From Coxiellaceae bacterium UBA6002 (GTDB taxonomy: Bacteria > Pseudomonadota > Gammaproteobacteria > UBA6002), in contig DJAM01000140.1 in NCBI GenBank assembly GCA_002429595.1, forward strand, positions 1-14,264: a stretch of 14,264 nucleotides of DNA. Direction: 5' to 3'. The position numbers were made by a program, and so were the translations under genes. Every line of letters starts with the position of its first letter. Positions within the stretch are counted from its first letter, which is position 1. Below are positions 1-7,900 of this stretch, piece after piece. The notes beneath the pieces are model-generated. The model worked only from the letters and a program-made list of their open reading frames with translations. It did not search any database and was not told the DNA's origin.

Positions 1-37
1 CGCCTGCGCGGGAATGACAGACTGCGCGGGAATGACA
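1..37. repeat. Two tandem half-copies of a GC-rich palindromic repeat
   Basis: The 16-base unit CTGCGCGGGAATGACA occurs at 4-19 and again at 22-37, an 18-base period. Its last 12 bases (GCGGGAATGACA) are identical to the right arm of the complete palindrome at 1075-1086. These look like right halves of the same dispersed element. The partner of the first copy may lie left of the window. Such elements are common non-coding repeats in proteobacterial intergenic DNA. What they do here is unknown. Confidence 0.7.
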
Positions 38-92
38 CAGACGACTGCTTCTTGCTTCGAAAGGCAATCTATGACAAGATAAAACCCTCCTT

Positions 93-120
93 TTGCTGGT
101 CTCACAAGCAATAGTTTAAT
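93..120 (+). promoter_or_regulatory. Candidate sigma-70 promoter for the small plus-strand cluster
   Basis: A -10-like TTTAAT (115-120, five of six matches to TATAAT) follows a weak -35-like TTGCTG (93-98, three of six) with a 16-base spacer. It lies 44 bases upstream of the ATG at 165 and after the repeat copies, the right place for a promoter of the three plus-strand genes. The call rests only on consensus matching by eye. Confidence 0.35.
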
Positions 121-164
121 CAAGAAACAATTATTTAATAACACTTAGCTTGCAAGGAATTATT

Positions 165-740
165 ATGAAATCTAGAGTAACTTTTTTTGATCCCGGTTTC
201 AGTAGAACCGTTTTGCGCGTATGGTTGGGCTTATGTGCCTTAGCTAAATTAAGCGATGCTTTTGATCCCTTTCTTTTTAGCCATGAAGGGAATAACTACG
301 CTCTTAACACCACAGCCGATGGGGATTCCAATACAGATTTTATATGCCAACAATTCTTCAGTGCGGTAGCTAAGCGCATTCAAAATGGCACAGATTGCGG
401 CGCCATATTGGCACCAACCGCCAATGTAACCGAATATGCCGTTTCTTGGTTCATGCAACATTTTGGTGGTCACAACATGACTTTATTACGTGATGCAAGT
501 CAAGTAGCTCACGAAACCTTCGAAGCCTGTACCAATGAAGTCGCTGTGAATGAATCTGGACCCTATATTCATGCATATAATGATCTTCAAACTGGAACAG
601 ATTGGATAAGAGCTTTTATGGCTGTAGTCATTGCTGTTGCTGCCCTAACATGCTTAGGATTGGGAATTAATGGTGTCGTTAAATGTATGCAATCTAACAA
701 CGACGATCAGCAAGAAAGAAAAAATTACGCACCGCTATAG
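165..740 (+). CDS. Unrecognised exported, C-terminally membrane-anchored protein (191 aa)
   Basis: I do not recognise this family. The ATG at 165 is chosen as start because AAGGAA at 154-159 sits 5 bases upstream; an in-frame TTG at 150 would add five residues but has no such site. Residues 16-29 form a short hydrophobic stretch after a basic N-terminus and could be an export signal, with possible cleavage near the Ala at 32. Residues about 149-172 are a strong transmembrane helix, followed by a polar tail of about 17 residues. The region between is polar, has Cys at 61, 78 and 122, and would lie outside the inner membrane if the signal is real. It contains five N-x-S/T triplets (48, 74, 87, 104, 129). 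It ends 7 bases before the next lipoprotein gene, so the two are probably co-transcribed and may belong to one envelope function. Coding status is well supported by length, start site and protein-like composition; function is unknown. Confidence 0.75.
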   Translation: MKSRVTFFDPGFSRTVLRVWLGLCALAKLSDAFDPFLFSHEGNNYALNTTADGDSNTDFICQQFFSAVAKRIQNGTDCGAILAPTANVTEYAVSWFMQHFGGHNMTLLRDASQVAHETFEACTNEVAVNESGPYIHAYNDLQTGTDWIRAFMAVVIAVAALTCLGLGINGVVKCMQSNNDDQQERKNYAPL

Positions 741-747
741 TCTAGCA

Positions 748-921
748 ATGCAATCTAAGATAGTTATTATTGGTCTGGCTTTCTCGCTAACGGCATGCGT
801 AGGCTCTGGCAATCATCCAACCAGAGACTTTTGCGTCGATACAGTGTGTCGTTCTTTAGAAAATAGTGGCGCTCACTACCAGACTCAGCAACAAGGCTGT
901 TTTTTAACTACTAACTATTAG
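748..921 (+). CDS. Small predicted lipoprotein (57 aa)
   Basis: Starting at the ATG at 748, the protein opens with a compact lipoprotein signal: Lys-4, a hydrophobic run, then a classical lipobox LTAC with the lipidated Cys at residue 17. The mature part is only about 40 residues, polar, with further Cys at 29, 34 and 51. An upstream in-frame start at 670 would bury the lipobox at residue 43 and overlap the preceding gene, so the 748 start is preferred. No clear Shine-Dalgarno is visible, but the start lies 7 bases after the stop of the upstream gene, which suggests translational coupling. The family is not recognised. Lipidation and an envelope location are inferred from the lipobox. Confidence 0.65.
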   Translation: MQSKIVIIGLAFSLTACVGSGNHPTRDFCVDTVCRSLENSGAHYQTQQQGCFLTTNY

Positions 922-944
922 TAACCAACATAGAGGGATTTATA

Positions 945-1052
945 ATGTTACGTATTATGTTTATTGCACTGTTGCTCACCGGTCTTTATGGTTGTGAATG
1001 CTGCCCTGAGACTGCTTCTGGATTTTCTAAAACCAGTTGTGCTTGTGATTAG
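945..1052 (+). CDS. Very small Cys-rich lipoprotein-like peptide (35 aa)
   Basis: The ATG at 945 has a good ribosome site (GAGGGA at 933-938, 6 bases upstream). The product begins with Arg-3 and a hydrophobic run to residue 16, followed by Cys-17 in an LYGC context, a permissive lipobox. Five Cys lie in the last 19 residues (17, 19, 20, 32, 34). It follows the 57-aa lipoprotein gene by 23 bases and resembles it in plan: short signal, lipobox, tiny Cys-containing mature part. This supports a third gene in one transcript. The stop at 1050-1052 is 6 bases before the palindrome at 1059. It is short enough that chance cannot be excluded, and no family is recognised. Confidence 0.5.
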   Translation: MLRIMFIALLLTGLYGCECCPETASGFSKTSCACD

Positions 1053-1058
1053 TTTGTT

Positions 1059-1086
1059 TGTCATTCCCGCTTACGCGGGAATGACA
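1059..1086. repeat. Perfect 12-bp palindromic repeat between convergent genes
   Basis: TGTCATTCCCGC (1059-1070) and its exact reverse complement (1075-1086) are separated by a 4-base loop. The element lies between the plus-strand lipoprotein-like gene, ending at 1052, and the minus-strand PKS gene. It overlaps the PKS gene end: the stop codon (1071-1073, TAA on the minus strand) is in the loop, and the right arm encodes its last residues, Val-Ile-Pro-Ala. It could act as a bidirectional transcription stop or RNA 3'-end stabiliser, but neither strand shows the T-run of a canonical intrinsic terminator. Confidence 0.85.
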
Positions 1087-4000
1087 GCGCAAGCCTTAGT
1101 TATTTTATCTAATATCTGCCTCTTAAACGTTTCCTCTCTCACAAACATATGACCAGCATCAAACGTCACAAGCTCACAGCGCTGTGTCGTATGATTTTTC
1201 CAACCAAGGTGATCTTCATAGCCAACCCATGTGTCTTGTTTACCGGCAAAGACTGTTATCGGAATATCTAGCGATGGTGCATCATAATAGGTGTAACTTT
1301 TCACAATACTCATGTCACCTTTGAAGATAGGCAACAACATCTTCATGATTTCTTTCTCAAATAAATAATCGCCGTAGCCAACAATGCCATTTTCATTGAA
1401 GATCAATGCTAACGCATTGATTTGAGCTTGAGAGAAGTTTGCTATTTTATCAGCTGTGAGGTCTTGCAGACTCAAATTGATCGTTGCTAGTCTTCCAAGA
1501 AGTCTGTCTAAGCTTTTCGTCGGAACTCGAGGATCTGGAAATCCTGACACAAACATGTGTTGTGGTGCAATGTTATAGTCACGCAGCAATCTCGTCAGCT
1601 CAAACAAAATCAAAGAGCCAAAACTGTGACCGAAGAAAATAAAAGGCTGGGTAAATTCTTGTTGGAAATTTTCAAATAGTTGCTTAGTTAGTTCAGAAAG
1701 TTGTTCAATAGGTTGTTCGTGTAAACGCTCTTCTCTTCCGGGTAATTGTATGGCACATACCTCGATATTAGGTGGCAGTTTATTTTGCCAGTCACGATAG
1801 ATTGAAGCACCTCCCCCCCCGTAAGGAAAGCAGAATAAACGAATTCTAGCTTGAGGCATAATGACTCGATGCGGTAACCATGAGTTCGTTTTAGTTCCAT
1901 CAGATAACGGCTCTTCAGATTGCGGAATTTGCTGCTTAGCAATGCTATTCGCCAAATCTTGAATGACAGGCCCTTCTAATAACTCTTGCATGTTGTATTG
2001 GACTTTAAGCCCTACTTCGATTGCTCGAACTAATACTAATGCCATTAGGCTGTCTATGCCTAACTCACGCAATGTACCGTGGTCAGTAATATCATCAGGT
2101 GGAAGGGAAAAGATGAGTGCAATTTGTTCTTTTAAAAAATTTTTAATCACTGCTACCCGATCATTGAAACTTAATCGTCCAAAATTAATTCCTTCAAGCG
2201 CTTGGCTTTTCAAAATATCCGCGGTTTGTAATTTATTATCAAGTTGCGCTAAGGAGATTCCTTCTAGCCAGGCAAAGATAGTCCCGGCGGGATTAATGAG
2301 ATAGCAATCGCCAATTATTTTCTTGGCGTCGTTATCGATTGAAGTCAATTTGCCCCAAAGATAGAGTGGTTCGCTCGGAGCACGATTAAAATGCAATTTC
2401 TTAGCACCTGCTGCAATAAACGGAGACATCACCTCATCAGGCAGAAGTTTAAATAACGGCTGAATAGCCGCATCAAAAACACTAGGATGTATTCCTAATT
2501 GATATTGTTTTGGCTCAGCCGTAGTAGGCGCTTTAAATTCACAAAGTATTTCGTTCTTGTTCAACCAGTATTGACGTGTCCAACGAATACTTTCGCCAGC
2601 TGGCATTCCCATTGCCGTAATTCTATCATAAAGCCCCGCACTATTTTCATTTACTGTACAACGTGCTTTTATCTGCTGTACTGAATCAGCTTGCGGCAGA
2701 TTCTCTGACTCAATAATTAATCGACCCTTGGCATTTTCTAACCAGTTTTTTCCCTGCACTTTGCTAAAAAATTGAAAATTAAAATGATGATCGTCTGGCG
2801 TTAAAATTATTTGTATCAAAACGGTATTGTCATCAGTCACTAAAATAGGCGCCAAAAATTGATGCTCTGCCAAAATAAAATTTGCTTGATTAAAGTTCTC
2901 ATTGACTACAATCGCCATTAATTCCAAATAATAACCGGCGTGAAAAATATTGTAGGTGTCTGCTAAATCTGGTAACTGTCGTTTGGAAATTTCAAATTCA
3001 TATTGAATGTTATTTAGCGGTGATGAAAGTTTTTTGCCGGTTATGGTTTGCGATATTGTTGCAGTTTGCTTATTCGCACCATGTTTAGTGTCTAGTGGTG
3101 GCCAATAAGATTTATGCTGCCAAGGATACAAAGGTAAATCGATAAGAGGTAATTTGCGAGATTTTTCAATATGTTGCCAATCAATTACAGCTTTATTTAC
3201 ATAAAGACTCGCTAATGTCGGCAAATCTTCGTAACTTAGATTTGACGGAATGCTTGGAGCTCGTTGTCCTTGTGTTTCGGATGATTTGAAAATTTGTATT
3301 GTAGGATCATTATTACCTTCATTTAGTAACGCTAGACAATGCATTAATTGGTGAACCGAATTGACAATGACTGCCACTCGAACAGGATAATGACTGCGTC
3401 GTACATGAAGGTTGTAACAAATACTATCTAAAGGAAGAGTAGAATGTTGTTGCAAAAAATCGTACCACGATTTTACTAATAAGTTTAATGCCACTTCATT
3501 TTTAGCTGACAAAGTAAATAGTTCAGACTGATAAGTGACATTATTGGTTATTTCGGTAGTGGCTTCTGCCTCACGCATCACCACATGGGCATTAGTACCA
3601 CCAAACCCGAAACCACTTAATCCTGCAACACGAAACGTATTGTTTTTAGGCCATGATTGTAAGTTCTGTGCAATTTTTAAATGGTACTTATCAAAATTGA
3701 TATGCGGATTTGGTTTTTGGCAGTTTAAATGCGGCGGAATTTTGGCATGGTATAAGGATAAGGCGACTTTAATAATGCTAGCAATGCCTGCTGCTGGCTC
3801 CAAATGGCCCAGATTGGTTTTAACAGATCCAATTAATAATGGGTTATCGGAGTTACGTTTTTTTCCTAAGACTTCACCCAGTGCTTGAATTTCAATAGGA
3901 TCGCCCAGAAAAGTACCAGTTCCATGGCATTCAACATACGAAACATCTGAAGGAGTTACATTAGCGACTCGATAAGCATTTTCCAATAAAGATTCCTGTT

Positions 4001-4922
4001 GCAAACCATTTGGTGCAGTCAAACCGTTGGTACGACCATCTTGATTAACAGCGCAACCAGTAATGACTGAATAAATTCTGTCCTTATCCTGCAATGCTTT
4101 TGCTAAAGGCTTAAGCACGATGACACCAACGCCTTCACCCTGAACATAACCGTTGGCGCTTTCATCAAATGTTTTACATTGACCATCAGGGGACAGCATT
4201 TTAGCTTTGGTTAACACGTAATTTACATACGGTAGTAAATTCAGTTTAGCCCCACAAACCAACGCCAGATCACACGCACGCGTCTGCAAGTTTAGACAAG
4301 CAAGTGATAAAGATGTCATTGAAGAGGAACATGCTGAATCAATGATGACACTGGGGCCACGCAAATCAAATAAATATGAAAGTCTATTCGCGGAGATGGC
4401 AATTGCATTGCCTGTCGGCAAATATAACGCATCCATTTCAGTATCCATTTTTTGTAAATGGGCTAATTGGCTGACGTACAAACTGGCAAAAACACCGGTG
4501 TTTGAACCCGCAAGCGATTCCATTGCAATGCCAGCATCTTCAATCGCTTCATGAGCAACCTCTAAAATCAGTCGATGCTGAGGATCCATTCTGATAGCTT
4601 CACGTGGACTGATTCCAAAAAAATAGGCATCGAACATTGAAATATCTTGCAACCATCCACCCCAATAAGGATGATTATCGTCGCGCAAATCAAGTTCATC
4701 CGTACCCTGCAGCAAATCCCATCGCTCCTTTGGAATCTTAGTAATGACATTGCGCCCTTCACATAGCATCTTCCAATAAGCTTCCTTGCCAACTGCTTGC
4801 GGAAAGCGACAGCTCAAACCGGTAATTGCAATTGGCTCAAAAGAACGTTGTTGCTCATTAAGTAGATTTTTTAATTTTTTGATAGTGATCAACGCTCTTT
4901 CTAGAGTTGCTTTTTCATTCAT
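1071..4922 (-). CDS. AT-less type I PKS, terminal module: dock-KS-DH-like-ACP-TE (1283 aa)
   Basis: This is the second, chain-terminating protein of the assembly line. Residues 1-28 form a charged amphipathic helix typical of N-terminal PKS docking segments. The KS (about 29-455) has Cys-198 in DSACSSS, His-333 in ECHGTGT and His-373 in NLGHLEPAAG, a complete catalytic set. An AT domain is absent: a KS-to-AT linker (467 on) runs straight into the post-AT motif LPLYPWQHKSYW (596-607). A DH-like fold follows (about 636-895) with Asp-817 in HPSVFDAAIQ but altered other motifs. The ACP (about 918-995) carries Ser-958 in LGIDSLM. A thioesterase ends the protein (about 1026-1279: CFPYGGGG, Ser-1100 in GHSFG, Asp-1230, His-1258). 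The TE resembles the stand-alone type II family more than classical type I release domains. The start is supported by GGAG 10 bases upstream of ATG 4922. The gap to the upstream PKS gene is 16 bases, so the two form one operon. Domain calls are firm; the product is unknown. Confidence 0.95.
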   Translation of the reverse strand: MNEKATLERALITIKKLKNLLNEQQRSFEPIAITGLSCRFPQAVGKEAYWKMLCEGRNVITKIPKERWDLLQGTDELDLRDDNHPYWGGWLQDISMFDAYFFGISPREAIRMDPQHRLILEVAHEAIEDAGIAMESLAGSNTGVFASLYVSQLAHLQKMDTEMDALYLPTGNAIAISANRLSYLFDLRGPSVIIDSACSSSMTSLSLACLNLQTRACDLALVCGAKLNLLPYVNYVLTKAKMLSPDGQCKTFDESANGYVQGEGVGVIVLKPLAKALQDKDRIYSVITGCAVNQDGRTNGLTAPNGLQQESLLENAYRVANVTPSDVSYVECHGTGTFLGDPIEIQALGEVLGKKRNSDNPLLIGSVKTNLGHLEPAAGIASIIKVALSLYHAKIPPHLNCQKPNPHINFDKYHLKIAQNLQSWPKNNTFRVAGLSGFGFGGTNAHVVMREAEATTEITNNVTYQSELFTLSAKNEVALNLLVKSWYDFLQQHSTLPLDSICYNLHVRRSHYPVRVAVIVNSVHQLMHCLALLNEGNNDPTIQIFKSSETQGQRAPSIPSNLSYEDLPTLASLYVNKAVIDWQHIEKSRKLPLIDLPLYPWQHKSYWPPLDTKHGANKQTATISQTITGKKLSSPLNNIQYEFEISKRQLPDLADTYNIFHAGYYLELMAIVVNENFNQANFILAEHQFLAPILVTDDNTVLIQIILTPDDHHFNFQFFSKVQGKNWLENAKGRLIIESENLPQADSVQQIKARCTVNENSAGLYDRITAMGMPAGESIRWTRQYWLNKNEILCEFKAPTTAEPKQYQLGIHPSVFDAAIQPLFKLLPDEVMSPFIAAGAKKLHFNRAPSEPLYLWGKLTSIDNDAKKIIGDCYLINPAGTIFAWLEGISLAQLDNKLQTADILKSQALEGINFGRLSFNDRVAVIKNFLKEQIALIFSLPPDDITDHGTLRELGIDSLMALVLVRAIEVGLKVQYNMQELLEGPVIQDLANSIAKQQIPQSEEPLSDGTKTNSWLPHRVIMPQARIRLFCFPYGGGGASIYRDWQNKLPPNIEVCAIQLPGREERLHEQPIEQLSELTKQLFENFQQEFTQPFIFFGHSFGSLILFELTRLLRDYNIAPQHMFVSGFPDPRVPTKSLDRLLGRLATINLSLQDLTADKIANFSQAQINALALIFNENGIVGYGDYLFEKEIMKMLLPIFKGDMSIVKSYTYYDAPSLDIPITVFAGKQDTWVGYEDHLGWKNHTTQRCELVTFDAGHMFVREETFKRQILDKITKACAVIPA
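1086..1847 (-). other. Thioesterase domain of the terminal PKS protein
   Basis: This covers residues 1026-1279. The alpha/beta-hydrolase plan is clear: CFPYGGGGAS near the start, PGREERL at 1061-1067, nucleophile elbow GHSFG with Ser-1100, Asp-1230 in GKQDTW and His-1258 in AGHMF. It should hydrolyse or cyclise the acyl chain off the last ACP. The PGREER and FPYGGG motifs are those of type II (GrsT/RifR-like) thioesterases, here fused in cis, so an editing role is possible alongside release. Confidence 0.9.
1938..2171 (-). other. ACP domain of the terminal PKS protein
   Basis: This covers residues about 918-995, with the phosphopantetheine attachment site Ser-958 in the canonical LGIDSLM context. 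It sits between the DH-like domain and the thioesterase and would hold the finished chain for release. Confidence 0.9.
2238..3017 (-). other. DH-like double hotdog domain with non-canonical motifs
   Basis: This covers residues about 636-895. The fold is recognised from the spacing and the second-half motif HPSVFDAAIQ (812-821), with Asp-817 and Gln-821 where PKS dehydratases keep their acid and polar partner. The first-half motif is unusual. Family members normally read DHxVxGxxxxPG then YLE; here D654 is followed by Thr, the spacing to YLE is about four residues shorter, the Pro is missing, and the only nearby His is 661. The YGPSFRW-type motif is AGESIRW (775-781). No KR is encoded in this module to make the beta-hydroxy substrate. 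It may be inactive, structural, or specialised. Confidence 0.7.
3558..4838 (-). other. Ketosynthase 4 (terminal module)
   Basis: This covers residues 29-455 of the terminal protein. The catalytic residues Cys-198, His-333 and His-373 are all present. The DESANGYVQGEGVG segment and the NQDGRTNGLTAPNG region are of the style seen in classical modular (AT-containing) PKSs, unlike the third KS of the starter protein. It would receive the chain across the protein-protein docking interface and make the last condensation. Confidence 0.92.
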
Positions 4923-4925
4923 TTA

Positions 4926-4941
4926 CTTCAATCTCCAGCTA
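4926..4941 (-). promoter_or_regulatory. Ribosome binding site and short junction between the two PKS genes
   Basis: On the minus strand the upstream gene stops with TAG (4939-4941). GGAG (4933-4936) lies 10 bases before ATG 4922. The 16-base gap leaves no room for a promoter, so the second PKS gene is expected to be translated from the same transcript. Confidence 0.75.
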
Positions 4942-7900
4942 GCTGTTAAAAAATTTATCGAGATCCTGCAACTCATCTTCTAGAAGTTTCGCGATCGCAG
5001 CGGGATCAAGTTGTTTAAGATCTTCTGAAATTTCCTTTTCGAATGAATCTGCAGTTGGCTCTTGCGTCGGTACCTGCGCTCTGTAGTTTTTAGCAATAAA
5101 GTCTGCTAGCTGCTTTACAGTGGTATAACGATAAAGATCCATCGGTGTTACGACATCATGAAAATATTGATCAAGTTCAGCCACAAAATTTATTCCTAAG
5201 ATTGAGTCCAAACCATAATGAAGAAATTGAACATCTAACTCTATTTCTGATTCATTTAATCCTAGGATTTTTGCTAAATTTGATAATAAGATAGTTAGAA
5301 TTTCCTCATCGTTGTCAGTCACATCTTGGATGGCGGGAGACGGTTGGGCTAAGGGTGGATCTTCCATTAAGACCCTCACCTCACTACTCTCCTGATTCGT
5401 CAGAGAGGGAATAAAATCAGAATCTTTTAATTCTTGAAGTAGAAATTTACTTTCATTTGACAGATGTTTAGAACTGCTTAACTCCAACATATAAAGCTTT
5501 AATTGCTCCGGGAATTCTTTGCTTAGTAATTCTGTTCTAAATTCCTGAGACTTTACAGCAGCTCGTTGCACAATCCAAAACTGCATAGCATTTTGCCAGG
5601 AAAATTCTTTGAATACCGAAATTAAATTCGGAATATTAACTTTAATACAATCACTTCGTAGTTGCTCAGTTAGCTGCCATAAATAGAGAATCCCTTTTAA
5701 AATAATGTTCTTTTTTGAAATAATCGCAAATAATTGTCGGAAGTGATCAGGCTCTTTTGGATTAAGATAAAAAACCTTGTCATTCAATTGACTAAAATGT
5801 TCTGCGGTAAAACATTCGATCGCGGCAAGATGAGGCAATAGATGGCAACCCAACTCTTTATCCTGAAATAACAACCACACAGGTTGTTGTGACTTAGTTA
5901 TATTGACACTAGTCTTGATAGATAGCGCTGGTTCAGCACTTACCCAACATCGTCGCTTGGCAAAAGGATAGGTAGGCAACGATATGCGGTTGGGTTTAGT
6001 TGTTACATAGAATTGTTGCCACGCAATCGAATCGCCATTGACCCATTTGGAAGCAGTTTCATTATAAAGATCACCCGATATTGTATTTGCAAAAGTAGCA
6101 GCATTAGTGAAATAACTATTTTGTTCATTGTTTTGTTTAAGGAATAGATTCAATTTAGATACCAACTCTGAGTAATTATTGAATACTATTGCCAAACGGC
6201 TCGCCATCTCTTCACGACCAATTTGCAAGGTATAACATAAATTAGCTAGGTTAACCTCGAATTCGACTTCTTGTAAAAATTGCCAGAAATCCTGCGCATA
6301 GTGTAATAACCGCTCTTGATTTTGAGCAGATAGCACAAACAAATAAGGCCCACTAGTGTTCTGTGATAGTTGTGGCGAAGAAAATTCTTCGACAATTAAA
6401 TGCACGTTGGTGCCACCTGCTCCAAACGAGCTTATGCCTGATCTTCGAGGATAGTCGCACTGCCACGGTGTTAAATCTTGTTGGACATAAAATGGAGAGT
6501 TTTCAAAATCTATATAAGGATTGGTTTGTTTTGCGTGTAAGGAAGGAACGAGTTGTTGATGTTGCATTTGCAAAATAACTTTTGCTAACTGCGAAATTCC
6601 TGCCGCCGATTCCAAATGCCCAATATTAGACTTTACTGATCCAATAGCACAAAATTGTTTATCAAGAGTTTCTTCTTCAAATGCTTCTTGCAAACCTCGC
6701 ACTTCAATTGGATCACCTAGCGCCGTTCCTGTGCCATGCGCTTCAAGATAGGAGATCGTCCGAGCAGCCACATTAGCTTTTGCTAAGGTCTGATTAATTA
6801 AGTCTTTATGTGCCTTAGGATTTGGAACAGTGTAGCCGCTTGTCTTGCCGCCATGGTTAGTACTGCTGCCCTTGATCACCCCATAAATTAAATCACCATC
6901 TTGTAAAGCCTGCGACAATGGTTTTAAAAGTACTGCACCTACGCCCTCTCCCGGAACATAGCCATCTCCTCCCGCCGCAAAACTTTCGCACCGTCCTTTA
7001 TCGGATAGCAAATTGTAGCTGCCCAAGAAATGATATTTAGTCGGGTGGATAGATAAATTTACACCCCCAGCAATTGCCATGCGGCAAGTGCCTTGTAAAA
7101 TATTTTCGCAAGCAACATGAATTGCTGCTAAAGAAGAAGAACAGGCAGTATCAATGACCAAACTTGGACCGCGTAAATTTAAAAAATAAGATATGCGGTT
7201 CGCAATTGAAAAAGTCTGTATATCAAGCGGTAATTGATTCCCCTTCTGCCATTCTTCTGCAATGAGCAATGGATAGAAATTATAAGTAACTCCAGCAAAG
7301 ACACCCACTTCATTATTATATTTTGTTTGGAGTTGTTCACGGGTAAACCCACCATCCTCCAACGCTGACCACGCCGTTTGTAAAAATAAACGCTCTTGTG
7401 GATCCATCAGCATAGCTTCGCGTGGCGAAATATTAAAAAACAGCGGGTCAAATTTATCTATATCCTCAAGAAATCCGCCATATTTATAATATTTCTGTTC
7501 CTGTCCTTTTTCGATGGGGAAATCTTGGTAGCGCCAACGATGTTCTGGGATTTCAATAATGCAATCTTTGCCAGATTTTAAATTTTTCCAGAATTCACGA
7601 TGATTTTTGGCCATCGGAAACTGAATACTCATTCCAACAATTGCTATATCTATTTCCTTAGATTGCAATGTTATTGGTGGAGTTATTGAAACCTTATCAT
7701 TTGAGTCTTGTCGCTGCTCGAAGGTAATATGGGAAAACATTTTTTCGAGTGCTTGGCGTTTACTTCGTACCAGATACTGAGCTAAGTTAGCTATAGTGTT
7801 CTCTTCATATAAAAGAGTCTTAGGTAACCCTCCTAGATCCTCTTCTAAGCGATTGGTGATCTCAACGCTTAATACTGAATCAACCCCGTATAACTCATAA

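Noticed and set aside
1..40. CRISPR array
   Set aside because: Only two short units with no spacers of regular length; they match a palindromic dispersed repeat found again at 1075-1086.
1059..1086. Canonical intrinsic terminator
   Set aside because: The stem is strong, but neither strand has a T-run after it; kept as a repeat with possible terminating effect.
964..1152. A 62-codon open frame on the plus strand across the palindrome
   Set aside because: It overlaps the better supported 35-aa gene in another frame and runs through the repeat (the typical VIPAYAGMT translation of this element) into antisense PKS sequence; no ribosome site.
1688..1942. Separate small minus-strand gene inside the thioesterase region
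   Set aside because: It is the shifted frame of the PKS gene with no ribosome site; relevant only as the frame reached if the G run loses a base.
3102..3524. Hidden or degenerate acyltransferase after KS4
   Set aside because: There is no GHSxG or other AT motif, and the segment is only about 140 residues and reads as joined pre- and post-AT linkers.
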